From positions 1-64,000 of the forward strand of contig CAJWCU010000004.1 of NCBI GenBank assembly GCA_913030825.1: 64,000 nucleotides of DNA, written 5' to 3'. This DNA comes from an uncultured Rhodospirillaceae bacterium. GTDB taxonomy: Bacteria; Pseudomonadota; Alphaproteobacteria; Rhodospirillales; Casp-alpha2. The notes below the pieces were generated by a model. That model saw only the letters and a program-made list of their open reading frames with translations, was not told the DNA's origin and searched no databases. Made by a program: the position numbers and the translations under genes. Below, in pieces: positions 56,036 through 64,000 of the stretch (position 1 is its first letter; every line of letters begins with the position of its first letter).

Positions 56036-57729
56036 TGACCCCTAAAAACGAGGGGCAGAGAGCCTTGCGGGTATGTATCCGCCTTCGTTCATCGCTTTGT
56101 GGGCTGGTTGCCTTATTCGCAGCCACCGTGATTCTGGCCGCCTGCGCGCCGGTGCCGCGCGCGTTCGAGCCGGGCGAGGAAGCCAGCGTCGGCGAGGCCA
56201 TCGTCCACGGCACCTTTACCAAGGGCATTCAGGTCAACGCCGTCGAAAACACCGCCCCCATCATGTCGAAGCTGCTGGCGCGGACGACGGTGGACAGTTT
56301 CGAACCCTACGACGTGCCCGCCGGGGTCGCGCCCTTCGACGCCTCGGAATACATCCTGCACGGCCGCGCCCATTACGATAAGAACCCCAACGCGATTCCC
56401 TACGTGACCCTGCACTGGCAATTGTCGAACAAGGACGGTTTGCTGCTCGCCGACCTGGAACAGCCCGTGGATGCGACCGGCGACGAATGGGAATTCGGCA
56501 CGCCCGACGTGATCATCCGCGTCGCCGAGGACGTCGCCCACCGGGTTTCGGCGATCCTGGCCGGGATCGCGCCTGCGCAAGCGGCGCCCGCGCCGAACAG
56601 AGGCATCTTCGTCATGCCGGTCGAAGGGGCGCCCGGCGACGGCGATTTCTCGCTGACCCGCGCCATCGCCAATGCCTTGAAGGCGCGGGGAACCCGCCTG
56701 ACCCGATATCGGGAGCAGGCGAAATACGTTCTGTTGGGGGCGATGAAGGTCTCTCCCTCGGTCCAGGGTCGCCAGGGCGTGCGCATCACCTGGCGCCTGA
56801 CCCAGCCCGACGGTAAGGAGGTCGGCAAGGCGGAGCAGGAAAACACCGTTCCTTCCGGTACCTTCGATACCCAATGGGCGCCCACGGCGCGGTTGATCGC
56901 AACCGCAGCCGTGGACGGCATCCACGAAGTCATCGACGGTTGGGAAGAACAACAGATTCAATTGGCCCAGGGCAGTGGCCTGGACCTGCCGGGCAACTTG
57001 GAAAACGGCGACCTGCCGTCGCCGGGCGCGCCCAAGCGGGTGATCGGCAAGATGCAGGACCATGTGGTGCCCCCCGAAGCCCCTGTCAGCCCCGATGCGC
57101 CGAAGGAAAAATCGGCCGAAGACGCCTTGGCCGACGTGCGGCCCGATGGCGCCACGGTTTCCGATGGGGCGCCGCAGAGAAGTATTCTCGGCCCCGAGGA
57201 CGCCGGGGGAGAGCAGATCGTCGAAGAGGCCTTCAATCCGCCGACCCTGCCGACCCTGTCCGAAGGCAGCGCCAATTCCTTCATGATCGCCGAGGTCGCG
57301 GGCGCCCCCGGCAACGGCAACCGCCTGCTGGGCGAGGCATTGCGCCAGGTGCTGCGCGCCCGGGATCAGGAAGTCACCGACGATCCGCGCCAGGCGCGAT
57401 TCCTGGTCCGGGGTCTGGTCGTGATGTCCGAGCCCAAGGACGGCAAGCAGGAGGCCCGCATCGTCTGGTCCGTCGAGGATGTGGAGGGCAACGCCTTGGG
57501 CAGCGCAGAGCAACGCAACGAGGTCGCCGCCGGTGCGCTTGACGAGAACTGGGGCGATACGGCGCTCAACGTCGCCATGGGGGCGGTGGTGGGAATCCAA
57601 CGGGTCTTGGGCGACAGGGCCCGGGCGTTCGCCCGTAAACTGCCCGAGGGCGCCGCGCCGCCGCCGTCGGGCGGGCCGGCGAGTCTCCCTTGGGAGCCCG
57701 GCGAAGCCATCCCGCCGCCCACCCGGTAA
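56035..57729 (+). CDS. Three-repeat outer-membrane-type lipoprotein
   Basis: A 564-residue lipoprotein: charged N-terminus, hydrophobic helix and lipobox LAAC near residues 33-36. Three similar alpha/beta domains follow, at about 95-185, 195-310 and 415-530. Each has a HGRA/LLGAM/LVRGL strand, a WxL/WRL/WSVED strand (THWQLSNKDG; ITWRLTQPDGK; IVWSVEDVEG), and an end of the form GTPD/QWAP/ENWG followed by a helix ending in V.G. The linker 320-410 is Pro/Ala-rich. Function unknown to me; tandem domains of this kind suggest a multimeric envelope assembly or binding scaffold. Coupled to the microprotein. Confidence 0.75.
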   Translation: MTPKNEGQRALRVCIRLRSSLCGLVALFAATVILAACAPVPRAFEPGEEASVGEAIVHGTFTKGIQVNAVENTAPIMSKLLARTTVDSFEPYDVPAGVAPFDASEYILHGRAHYDKNPNAIPYVTLHWQLSNKDGLLLADLEQPVDATGDEWEFGTPDVIIRVAEDVAHRVSAILAGIAPAQAAPAPNRGIFVMPVEGAPGDGDFSLTRAIANALKARGTRLTRYREQAKYVLLGAMKVSPSVQGRQGVRITWRLTQPDGKEVGKAEQENTVPSGTFDTQWAPTARLIATAAVDGIHEVIDGWEEQQIQLAQGSGLDLPGNLENGDLPSPGAPKRVIGKMQDHVVPPEAPVSPDAPKEKSAEDALADVRPDGATVSDGAPQRSILGPEDAGGEQIVEEAFNPPTLPTLSEGSANSFMIAEVAGAPGNGNRLLGEALRQVLRARDQEVTDDPRQARFLVRGLVVMSEPKDGKQEARIVWSVEDVEGNALGSAEQRNEVAAGALDENWGDTALNVAMGAVVGIQRVLGDRARAFARKLPEGAAPPPSGGPASLPWEPGEAIPPPTR

Positions 57730-57768
57730 CATCATAAGTTCCTGAAATAAAACGACTATGAAAGAACG

Positions 57769-57796
57769 TTTACAGGCCGTGCCCGCGTTGTTAGAG
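57769..57796 (+). promoter_or_regulatory. Possible prs promoter
   Basis: TTTACA (57769-57774) and TTAGAG (57791-57796), 16 bp apart, about 105 nt before prs. Agreement with the consensus is moderate. Confidence 0.35.
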
Positions 57797-57900
57797 TCCG
57801 CGCGCCGAACGCGGGAATTCCCCGGTCGGCGCTCGGCATCGGGCATTTCCAGGGGGAGTTTTGCTCCGCCAAACGGACGCAAAACGTGGGGTGCGTTGCC

Positions 57901-58833
57901 ATGAAGATTCTAGCCTGCAATTCCAACCGGCCGCTGGCGGAAGCCATTTCCGCTTATCTCAACCTGCCGCTGACCAAGGCATCGATCCGGCGATTCTCCG
58001 ATATGGAGGTCTTCGTCGAGATTCAGGAGAACGTGCGCGGGGAGGACGTCTTTGTCATTCAGTCGACCTCGTTCCCGGCGAACGACAACCTGATGGAATT
58101 GCTGGTCACGCTGGACGCCCTGCGCCGTGGTTCGGCCCGCCGGGTGACCGCCGTGATCCCTTATTTCGGCTATGCCCGCCAGGACCGTAAATCGGGTCCG
58201 CGCACGCCGATCTCGGCCAAGCTGGTCGCCAACCTGATTACCGAAGCCGGCGCCGACCGGGTCCTGACCATGGACCTTCACGCGGGGCAGATTCAGGGCT
58301 TCTTCGATATTCCGACCGATAACCTCTATGCCGAACCGGTGCTGTCCAAGGACATCCAGGACCGCGAGGACGGCGCCGATTTGGTCGTCGTCTCGCCGGA
58401 CGTCGGCGGTGTGGTGCGTGCCCGGGCCCTGGCCAAGCGCCTGGACGGCGATCTTGCGATCATCGACAAGCGGCGCGAACGGGCCGGTGTTTCCGAAGTC
58501 ATGAACATCATCGGCGACGTCGAAGGACGGCGCTGCATCCTGGTCGACGATATCGTCGACAGCGCCGGCACCCTTTGTAACGCCGCCGTGGCGTTGATGG
58601 AGGCCGGGGCCGAAGCCGTTTCCGCCTATGTCACCCATGGGGTGCTGTCGGGCGGTGCGGTGGCGCGGGTCTCGTCCTCGCCGCTCGACCGGCTGTGCGT
58701 GACCGACAGCATCATGGCCACCGAAGCCGTGCGCGTCGCCCACAACATCGAACAGCTGACCGTGGCGCCGCTGATCGCCGAGGCGATGCGCCGGATTTCC
58801 GAGGAAAGCTCGGTCTCCTCCCTGTTCAACTGA
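57901..58833 (+). CDS. prs: Ribose-phosphate pyrophosphokinase
   Basis: Makes PRPP from ribose 5-phosphate and ATP. The 310-residue protein has [76 protein letters not shown] and the PRPP-binding loop [17 protein letters not shown]. The ATG at 57901 is the conserved start (MKILACNSN); an ATG-like start five codons upstream is unlikely. Confidence 0.97.
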   Translation: MKILACNSNRPLAEAISAYLNLPLTKASIRRFSDMEVFVEIQENVRGEDVFVIQSTSFPANDNLMELLVTLDALRRGSARRVTAVIPYFGYARQDRKSGPRTPISAKLVANLITEAGADRVLTMDLHAGQIQGFFDIPTDNLYAEPVLSKDIQDREDGADLVVVSPDVGGVVRARALAKRLDGDLAIIDKRRERAGVSEVMNIIGDVEGRRCILVDDIVDSAGTLCNAAVALMEAGAEAVSAYVTHGVLSGGAVARVSSSPLDRLCVTDSIMATEAVRVAHNIEQLTVAPLIAEAMRRISEESSVSSLFN

Positions 58834-58958
58834 TCGCCGTGCCGGGGGTGCCCGGCCGGTCCTTCCCATCGTCCGACCCGGGTTGCCCGCCGTTCGCGGG
58901 GTGTGCTCGTCAGGTTTCGCGCCCCACCGTTTTCATCGGCGGGAAATTTTTCCATGGT

Positions 58959-58972
58959 TTGATCTTTATCAA
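58959..58972. promoter_or_regulatory. Perfect FNR-type box before dps
   Basis: TTGAT-CTTT-ATCAA matches the FNR consensus TTGATN4ATCAA at all ten defined positions. Its centre (58965.5) lies ~41.5 bp before a start at about 59007, where the -10-like TATTCT (58994-58999) would place transcription. That is the class II activator position. Confidence 0.7.
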
Positions 58973-58986
58973 GGCGCGGATGCGAC

Positions 58987-59001
58987 TTAGATGTATTCTA
59001 A
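58987..59001. promoter_or_regulatory. Irr/ICE-type iron box before dps
   Basis: TTAGATGTATTCTAA is a 15-bp near-perfect palindrome differing by one base from TTAGAAN3TTCTAA, the form I recall for Irr-bound iron control elements in alphaproteobacteria. It covers the likely -10 of the dps promoter, so a bound protein would block transcription. Confidence 0.55.
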
Positions 59002-59066
59002 GTGTAAGGCGCGAAAGACCACCTGTCTGCCGCGTCGCCCCGCCCACGAACGTCAGGAGACCGACC

Positions 59067-59570
59067 ATGGCATCCAAATCCAACGCAGCCGTCGCCGAAG
59101 CCCGGAAGATCGATATCGGCATCACCGAAAAGGACCGTAAGGCCATCGCCGACGGCCTGTCGCATCTTCTGGCCGATACCTACACGCTCTATCTCAAGAC
59201 CCATAACTACCATTGGAACGTCACCGGCCCGATGTTCAACAGCCTGCATCTGATGTTCGAGACGCAGTACAACGAACTGGCCCTCGCCGTGGACGAAATC
59301 GCCGAACGTATCCGCACCCTCGGCTACCCGGCCCCCGGCAGCTATAAGCAATACGCCAAGCTGTCGTCGATCAAGGAGAGCGAGACCGTGCCCGAGGCCA
59401 AAGACATGATCGCCGATCTGGTCGCCGGCCAGGAGGCGGTGGTCAAGACGGCGCGCAAGCTGTTCCCCGCCGTCGACAAGGCCAACGACGAGCCGACGGC
59501 GGACCTGCTGACCCAACGCATGCAGGTCCATGAAAAAGCCGCCTGGATGATGCGTTCGCTCCTCCAGTAG
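59067..59570 (+). CDS. dps: Dps-family DNA-binding ferritin
   Basis: A 167-residue protein that forms a 12-mer storing iron and protecting DNA from oxidants. Ferroxidase residues are present in [26 protein letters not shown] and [11 protein letters not shown]. The N-terminus has a Lys-rich tail suited to DNA binding. AGGAGACCGACC precedes the ATG at 59067. The promoter carries an FNR box and an Irr-type box, which points to control by oxygen and iron. Confidence 0.93.
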   Translation: MASKSNAAVAEARKIDIGITEKDRKAIADGLSHLLADTYTLYLKTHNYHWNVTGPMFNSLHLMFETQYNELALAVDEIAERIRTLGYPAPGSYKQYAKLSSIKESETVPEAKDMIADLVAGQEAVVKTARKLFPAVDKANDEPTADLLTQRMQVHEKAAWMMRSLLQ

Positions 59571-59649
59571 GACCCGGGCGGGACACGGCGGGCGGCCCGG
59601 AAGGCCGCTGCCCCTTCCTTCGTGTCACGGCGTTTGCTCTAATACGCCG

Positions 59650-59672
59650 CCCCGGCCGTTCAGCGGCCGGGG
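59650..59672 (+). repeat. Hairpin in the hisD-like gene leader
   Basis: CCCCGGCCG (59650-59658) pairs perfectly with CGGCCGGGG (59664-59672) over a 5-base loop, 32 nt before the start codon. No T-run follows, so it is not a terminator. It may affect translation or stability. Confidence 0.4.
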
Positions 59673-59704
59673 CCAAGAGCCCCCAGCCGACACGAGGACA
59701 TCCC

Positions 59705-61018
59705 ATGATCACCTATCTTAAATCGGGTAAAAGCGCCGAGGACGTCGCCGAAGCCGACGCCAAGGTTCGCCGCACCGTCGAAGACATCCTGGCCGATATC
59801 GAAAGCCGCGGCGACGCCGCCGTCCGCGAACTGGCCGAGAAATTCGACGGCATGACGCGCGACGATTTCCGCCTCAGCCCCGAAGAGATCGAGGAAGCCG
59901 TCTCCAAGGTTTCCAAGGACGACCTGGACGACATCAAGTTCGCCCAGGCCCAGGTCCGCAATTTCGCCCAGAAACAGAAGGATTGCCTGCAGGACCTGGA
60001 GGTCGAAACCCTGCCGGGTGTCGTGCTGGGCCATAAGAACGTGCCGGTGAACTCGGTCGGCTGCTACGTGCCGGGGGGCAAGTATCCCATGGTCGCCTCG
60101 GCCCATATGAGCGTCGTCACCGCCAAGGTCGCGGGCGTGAAGCGCGTCGTCGCCTCGGCTCCGCCCCAGGGCGGCGAGCCGCACCCCGCCATCGTCGCCG
60201 CCATGCATCTGGCCGGCGCCGACGAAATCCTGGTCTTAGGCGGCATTCAGGCCGTCGGCGCCATGGCCCTGGGCACGGAAAGCCTCAAGGGCGTGGACAT
60301 GCTGGTCGGCCCCGGCAACATGTTCGTCGCCGAGGCCAAGCGTCAGCTGTTCGGCCGGGTCGGGATCGACCTGTTCGCCGGGCCGACGGAAACCCTGATC
60401 ATCGCCGACGACAGCGTCGATGCGGAAATCTGCGCCGTCGACCTGCTGGGTCAGGCCGAACACGGCCCGACGTCGCCTGCCTGCCTTCTGACCAATTCCA
60501 AGGCGCTGGCGGAAGCCACCATGGCCGAAGTCGAACGCCAGCTGACCGTCATCCCGACCGCCGACGTGGCGGCGGACGCCTGGCGCGATTTCGGCCAGGT
60601 CATCGTCTGCGACAGCCTGGACGAAATGGTCGAGGAAGCTGACCGCCTGGCCTACGAGCACGTCCAGGTGATGACCGAGGACCCCGATTATTTCCTCAAC
60701 AATATGACCAACTTCGGCGCCCTGTTCCTGGGGCCGCGCACCAACGTGTCGTTCGGCGACAAGGTGATCGGCACCAACCACACCCTGCCGACCAAGAAGG
60801 CGGCGCGGTATACGGGCGGGCTTTGGGTCGGCAAGTTCATGAAGACCTGCACCTATCAGAAGGTGCTGACCGACGAGGCGTCGGCCATGGTCGGAAGCTA
60901 CTGTTCGCGCCTCTGCGCCATCGAAGGTTTCGCCGGACACGGCGAGCAGGCCAATATCCGGGTTCGCCGTTACGGCGGGTCCAACGTGGCGCCCTACGGC
61001 GTCGTCGCGAAGAACTGA
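59705..61018 (+). CDS. Histidinol dehydrogenase family protein, likely catabolic paralogue
   Basis: A 437-residue HisD-family dehydrogenase. [68 protein letters not shown] and the Zn region of [29 protein letters not shown] are clear. The HTLPT...[10 protein letters not shown] form, as I recall, is typical of paralogues such as HpsN (sulfopropanediol or sulfolactate dehydrogenase) rather than of the biosynthetic enzyme, and no other his gene is nearby. It is followed 19 nt later by an SDR and then a thioesterase, an arrangement that suits a catabolic alcohol oxidation pathway. Substrate is not deducible. Confidence 0.82.
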   Translation: MITYLKSGKSAEDVAEADAKVRRTVEDILADIESRGDAAVRELAEKFDGMTRDDFRLSPEEIEEAVSKVSKDDLDDIKFAQAQVRNFAQKQKDCLQDLEVETLPGVVLGHKNVPVNSVGCYVPGGKYPMVASAHMSVVTAKVAGVKRVVASAPPQGGEPHPAIVAAMHLAGADEILVLGGIQAVGAMALGTESLKGVDMLVGPGNMFVAEAKRQLFGRVGIDLFAGPTETLIIADDSVDAEICAVDLLGQAEHGPTSPACLLTNSKALAEATMAEVERQLTVIPTADVAADAWRDFGQVIVCDSLDEMVEEADRLAYEHVQVMTEDPDYFLNNMTNFGALFLGPRTNVSFGDKVIGTNHTLPTKKAARYTGGLWVGKFMKTCTYQKVLTDEASAMVGSYCSRLCAIEGFAGHGEQANIRVRRYGGSNVAPYGVVAKN

Positions 61019-61037
61019 AGACCGGGAGCCCCGATAA

Positions 61038-61805
61038 ATGACCAGTCTACCGACCATGCCAACCTTCAGACTGGACGGGCGCAAGGCGCTCGTCACCGGC
61101 GCCGGGCGCGGCATCGGCCTTGGCGCCGCCACGGCCCTGGCCGACGCGGGGGCCGAGGTAACGCTCTGTGCCCGTTCCGCAGATCAGATCGAGGCCGCCG
61201 CCGAGGCGATCCGTGCGCGCGGGCAGAAGGCCGAGGCCCTGGTCCTCGACGTCACCGACACGTCCAAGATGCGGGCGGCGATCGCCGAGAAGGGGCCGTT
61301 CCAGATCCTGTTCAACAACGCCGGCGGCAACCGGCCGCAGGATCTTCTGGAGATCACCGAAGAAGACTATGACGCGATCATGGACCTGAATGTGCGGGCG
61401 GCTTTGTTCGTTGCCCAGGCGGTGGTCAAGGGCCTCACCGAAGCGAACCTTCCGGGTTCCATCATCAACGTCTCGTCGCAGATGGGCCTGGTTGGCGGGC
61501 CGAAGCGCACGGTCTACTGCGCGACCAAGCACGCCATCGAAGGCGCCAGTAAGGCGATGGCCTGGGAACTGGGCCCGAAGGGCATCCGCGTCAATACGAT
61601 CTGCCCCACCTTCATCGAAACGCCGATGACCGAAGGCATGCTGGAAGACGCCGATTTCGTCGACTTCGTCACATCGAAGATCGCCCTCGGCCGGATCGGC
61701 CAGGTCGAGGACCTGATGGGGGCGGTGGTCTTCCTGGCGTCCGACGCATCGAGCCTGATGACCGGCTCCTCCCTGGTCGTCGACGGCGGCTGGACGGCGG
61801 CCTAA
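61038..61805 (+). CDS. Short-chain dehydrogenase/reductase
   Basis: A 255-residue classical SDR: cofactor loop KALVTGAGRGIGLG near 16-29, NNAGGN near 95, catalytic serine in NVSSQMG and YCATKHA near 163, and a closing SSLVVDGGW. Probably NAD-dependent given the aligned LCARSADQ following the second strand. It lies between the HisD paralogue and a thioesterase and likely oxidises or reduces a shared intermediate; the exact reaction is unknown. Confidence 0.88.
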   Translation: MTSLPTMPTFRLDGRKALVTGAGRGIGLGAATALADAGAEVTLCARSADQIEAAAEAIRARGQKAEALVLDVTDTSKMRAAIAEKGPFQILFNNAGGNRPQDLLEITEEDYDAIMDLNVRAALFVAQAVVKGLTEANLPGSIINVSSQMGLVGGPKRTVYCATKHAIEGASKAMAWELGPKGIRVNTICPTFIETPMTEGMLEDADFVDFVTSKIALGRIGQVEDLMGAVVFLASDASSLMTGSSLVVDGGWTAA

Positions 61806-61866
61806 TCGGTTACAAAACCCAAGCCTGCGCGAAGGTTGTTTTGCGCAAATAAAGGAGCCCTGGCCC

Positions 61867-62262
61867 ATGTGGGAAACGCCGATCACGCCCCGCGTGTCCG
61901 AGACCGACGGGGCCGGGCATATCAACAACACGGTCATCCCGATCTGGCTGGAGGCCGGCCGACGGGAGGTTTTCCGCATCCTGACGCCGGATTTGTCGTT
62001 CGGAAAATGGCGGGTCGCCCTGGTCAACATGAACGTCGACTACCTGGATCAGACCTATTTTCAGCAGGACGCCCTGGTGAAGACCTGGGTCGAGCGCGTC
62101 GGCGGCAAGAGCTTCACGCTCTATGAGGAGCTTTGGCAAGGTGACCGGCTCTGCGCCAAGGGCACGGTCACCTATGTCTATTTCAACTATGAAAAGGGCG
62201 CGTCCGAAGCTATTCCTGACGATGCCCGCGCGGCCTTCACGGCCCATATGAAAGACACTTAA
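61867..62262 (+). CDS. Acyl-CoA thioesterase (4HBT hotdog)
   Basis: A 131-residue hotdog-fold protein of the 4-hydroxybenzoyl-CoA thioesterase type. Near its start ETDGAGHINNTVIPIWLEAGR carries the D..GHxNN catalytic pattern. The rest, LVNMNVDYLDQTYFQQD and EELWQGDRLCAKGTVTYVYFNYEKG, forms the usual beta sheet. AAAGGAGCCC precedes the ATG at 61867. The substrate is unknown, and it could act after the neighbouring SDR. Confidence 0.88.
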   Translation: MWETPITPRVSETDGAGHINNTVIPIWLEAGRREVFRILTPDLSFGKWRVALVNMNVDYLDQTYFQQDALVKTWVERVGGKSFTLYEELWQGDRLCAKGTVTYVYFNYEKGASEAIPDDARAAFTAHMKDT

Positions 62263-62287
62263 AGCCCCCCCCAGCCCAGGTTTCACC

Positions 62288-62875
62288 ATGTCCATCTTTG
62301 CCGTTCTGACCATCGCTCTCGGCCTGTCGGCCGACGCTTTCGCCGTGTCGCTCTGCCGGGGGGCCGGCGGACGGTTCCGAACCTTCGGGTCCGCCGCGCG
62401 CATGGGGCTGTTGTTCGGCGCCAGCGAGGCGGGGATGACCCTGCTGGGCTATTTGCTGGCCTCGCGGTTCGCCGAGCAGGTTCAGGACCTGGACCATTGG
62501 ATCGCGTTGATCCTGTTGGGCGGGGTCGGTGGGCATATGCTCTGGGAAGCCTTCTTCGGCGAGGACGAAGCGGACTGCGAGGACGAGGAGCCGCGAAAAC
62601 GCAGCATCTTGGGCAATATCGCAACGGTGATCGGGACCAGCATCGATTCCGCCGCCGTGGGTGTCGCGTTTTCGGTGATCGCCGTCGATATCGTGACCGC
62701 CGTCTGCGTCATCGGCCTGATGTCGTTCTCGATCAGCACCCTGGGCCTGATGATCGCGCCCCGCGTCGGGGGGTATCTCGGGCGCTGGGCCGAGGTCGCC
62801 GGGGGGCTCGTCCTGATCGGTATCGGCAGCTACATCTTCTATAGCCATACAATGGGCGCGGGGGCGGGCGCCTGA
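62288..62875 (+). CDS. mntP: MntP-type manganese efflux pump
   Basis: A 195-residue membrane protein with six hydrophobic segments. LTIALGLSADAFAVSLCRG and VIGTSIDSAAVGVAFSVIAVDI are the two halves of the MntP repeat with conserved aspartates. A charged loop (FGEDEADCEDEEPRKRS) separates them. It probably exports Mn. No yybP-ykoY riboswitch fits in the 25 nt before the gene. Confidence 0.9.
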   Translation: MSIFAVLTIALGLSADAFAVSLCRGAGGRFRTFGSAARMGLLFGASEAGMTLLGYLLASRFAEQVQDLDHWIALILLGGVGGHMLWEAFFGEDEADCEDEEPRKRSILGNIATVIGTSIDSAAVGVAFSVIAVDIVTAVCVIGLMSFSISTLGLMIAPRVGGYLGRWAEVAGGLVLIGIGSYIFYSHTMGAGAGA

Positions 62876-62915
62876 GCCCGGAATTCCGGCGATTCCCACC
62901 GCGTTCCGCGGCCTA

Positions 62916-62944
62916 TTGACCCGGCGGGCCCTGGGGGCTATGTA
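62916..62944 (+). promoter_or_regulatory. Promoter of rplY-pth
   Basis: TTGACC (62916-62921) and TATGTA (62939-62944), 17 bp apart, lie about 80 nt before the rplY start. The layout resembles the rplU promoter. Confidence 0.6.
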
Positions 62945-63026
62945 TGCGCGCCCTTCGGGGCATTTTTTGTTTGTCGCCGGCACCCCTGGAGGCCGGGACG
63001 TTTCTAGACTGATACGGAGTAATGCC

Positions 63027-63701
63027 ATGTCTGGTGTCAATACCATGACGGCGGAACCCCGCGATCGGGCAGGCAAGGGGGCAGCCCGCGCAACCCGCCG
63101 GTCCGGCCGCATTCCGGCCGTGATCTACGGGGATCACAAGGATCCGATCCTGTGTTCCGTCGAACCCATCGAGCTGATGCATCAACTGCACGGCCAGAGC
63201 TTCTACTCGCAAATGATGGACCTGCAGGTCGCCGGCGATACGCACCGCGTGCTGCCGCGTGACGTTCAGTTCCACCCCGTCACCGACCAGCCGCTGCACG
63301 TCGATTTCATGCGCGTCGGCAAGGGCACGCGGGTGACCGTGATGATCCCGGTCTACTACGAGGACGAAGAAAGCTGCCGCGGCATCAAGCGCGGCGGTGT
63401 TCTGAACATCGTCCGCCACGAAGTGGAAGTGCGTTGCACGCCGGAGAACATCCCGGAATTCATCACGCTTTCCCTGGAAGGCCTGGACATCGGCGACGCC
63501 CTGCGTATTTCCGACGCCGGCCTGTCCAAGGACGTTCAGCCGACCATCACCGACCGTGACTTCGTTCTGGTGACGATCGCCGCGCCGACGGTGGTCAAGG
63601 ACGAAGCCGCCGAAGCCCAGGCCGAGGCCGAAGCCGAAGCCGCGGAAGGCGAGGAAGGCGAAGAAGAAGACGGCGAGGACAAGGACGGCGGCGAGGAGTA
63701 A
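63027..63701 (+). CDS. rplY: 50S ribosomal protein L25/Ctc
   Basis: A 224-residue L25 of the long Ctc/TL5 type that binds 5S rRNA. The N-terminal domain has RDRAGKGAARATRRSGRIPAVIYGDHKDPI and the C-terminal TL5-like part follows from about 95 (HVDFMRVGKGTRVTVMIPVYY). The protein ends in an Ala/Glu/Asp-rich acidic tail of ~35 residues. ACGGAG precedes the ATG at 63027. The next gene is pth, as in many proteobacteria. Confidence 0.96.
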   Translation: MSGVNTMTAEPRDRAGKGAARATRRSGRIPAVIYGDHKDPILCSVEPIELMHQLHGQSFYSQMMDLQVAGDTHRVLPRDVQFHPVTDQPLHVDFMRVGKGTRVTVMIPVYYEDEESCRGIKRGGVLNIVRHEVEVRCTPENIPEFITLSLEGLDIGDALRISDAGLSKDVQPTITDRDFVLVTIAAPTVVKDEAAEAQAEAEAEAAEGEEGEEEDGEDKDGGEE

Positions 63702-63746
63702 GCCGCCCGTTCTTCCTGGCTGGACCGCGCCCGAGGAGGGCGTTCC

Positions 63747-64000
63747 ATGTTGCTTCTGGTGGGGCTCGGCAATCCGGGTCCGTCTTACCGCGACAACCGG
63801 CACAACGTCGGCTTCATGGCCGTGGATGCGATCCACGGCCGCTGGCGGCTGGGCCCCTACCGAAGCAAGTTTCACGGCGATCTCGCCGACGGCGTGATCG
63901 ACGGCGAGAAAGTCCTGATCCTCAAACCCCAGACCTACATGAACGAATCCGGGCGCGCCGTGCAGGCGGCCATGACGTTCTATAAGATCGCCCCCGCCGA
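63747..64000 (+). CDS. pth: Peptidyl-tRNA hydrolase (3' end cut by window)
   Basis: The first ~84 residues are visible. [29 protein letters not shown] contains the active-site histidine region, and [16 protein letters not shown] is the family's second motif. The enzyme frees peptidyl-tRNA released prematurely from ribosomes. ATG at 63747, preceded by GAGGAGGGCG. Part of the rplY-pth unit. Confidence 0.97.
   Translation, partial: MLLLVGLGNPGPSYRDNRHNVGFMAVDAIHGRWRLGPYRSKFHGDLADGVIDGEKVLILKPQTYMNESGRAVQAAMTFYKIAPA

Noticed and set aside
58841-58856. Intrinsic terminator after prs
   Set aside because: GCCGGG/CCCGGC forms a hairpin but no T-run follows, so it is not supported as a terminator.
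62263-62287. Manganese riboswitch (yybP-ykoY) before mntP
   Set aside because: The gap to the previous gene is only 25 nt, too short for this RNA.

Overview
The window looks like a piece of an alphaproteobacterial chromosome, most probably a Rhodospirillales-type organism. The grounds are the core order rplU-rpmA-obgE-proBA-nadD-rsfS-rlmH-gpmI-envC-ctpA-rppH, the uvrC-pgsA-mobB-moeA-moaD-moaE run, the ilvE / PetP-like MarR / PetR-like regulator neighbourhood, a phasin, UbiK, and YbjN next to proC. Core genes are GC-rich with tight, often ATGA-type overlaps. The first ~15.8 kb is clearly more AT-rich and patchy.

Region 1 (1-15,822) is an accessory island that ends at the 3' end of a tRNA-Ser(CGA) gene. 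Its left part carries nucleic-acid-processing genes of the kind found in defence islands: the C-terminal part of a Ski2/HamB-like helicase (cut by the window edge), a DUF3223 (plant DCL-like) gene 3 nt downstream, and, convergent to them, a 2032-residue protein combining a transglutaminase-like module, DUF4011, an SF1 helicase, a Vsr-like nuclease and DUF3320. A 400-bp non-coding stretch (7929-8336) with at least five strong consecutive hairpins, a possible new structured RNA, leads into a small secreted protein. Then follow a ParB-like/DNA methyltransferase fusion, a DUF5681 protein and a full-length phage terminase large subunit with no capsid genes, and next the cassette DUF3489-DUF2924-serine recombinase, a hypothetical gene, an inverted repeat and the tRNA.

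Region 2 (15,823-40,650) is core chromosome, almost all on the + strand: ribosomal proteins L21/L27 and ObgE, proline synthesis (proB, proA), NAD (nadD), ribosome silencing and 23S methylation (rsfS, rlmH), glycolysis (gpmI), cell-wall processing (EnvC-like, CtpA, YibQ-like), RppH, a cation exchanger, a FolM-like reductase with folB, uvrC, pgsA, the molybdenum cofactor genes, a HAD phosphatase, a LOG-family protein and a soluble triple-PAS chemoreceptor.

Region 3 (40,700-49,900) is regulatory: ilvE divergent from a MarR/PetP-like gene across a clear palindromic operator, a PetR-like regulator with an EnvZ-like kinase, a NarL-type regulator with a large PAS hybrid kinase, then CsaA, a phasin with PhaR-like palindromes, and a TetR-type regulator.

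Region 4 (49,900-64,000) returns to housekeeping: proC, ybjN, ubiK, hldD, lgt, a MidA-type methyltransferase, pgeF, a 22-codon membrane microprotein coupled to a three-repeat lipoprotein, prs, dps with an FNR box and an Irr-type box, a HisD paralogue-SDR-thioesterase group, mntP, rplY and the start of pth. The window contains the complete glutamate-to-proline pathway (proB, proA, proC) in two places.

The items most worth following are the multi-hairpin RNA region, the defence-like pair with its transglutaminase-helicase-nuclease giant, the capsid-less terminase/ParB-methylase/recombinase element beside tRNA-Ser, the FNR/Irr control of dps, and the coupled microprotein-lipoprotein pair. No CRISPR array, rRNA operon or insertion sequence was seen.
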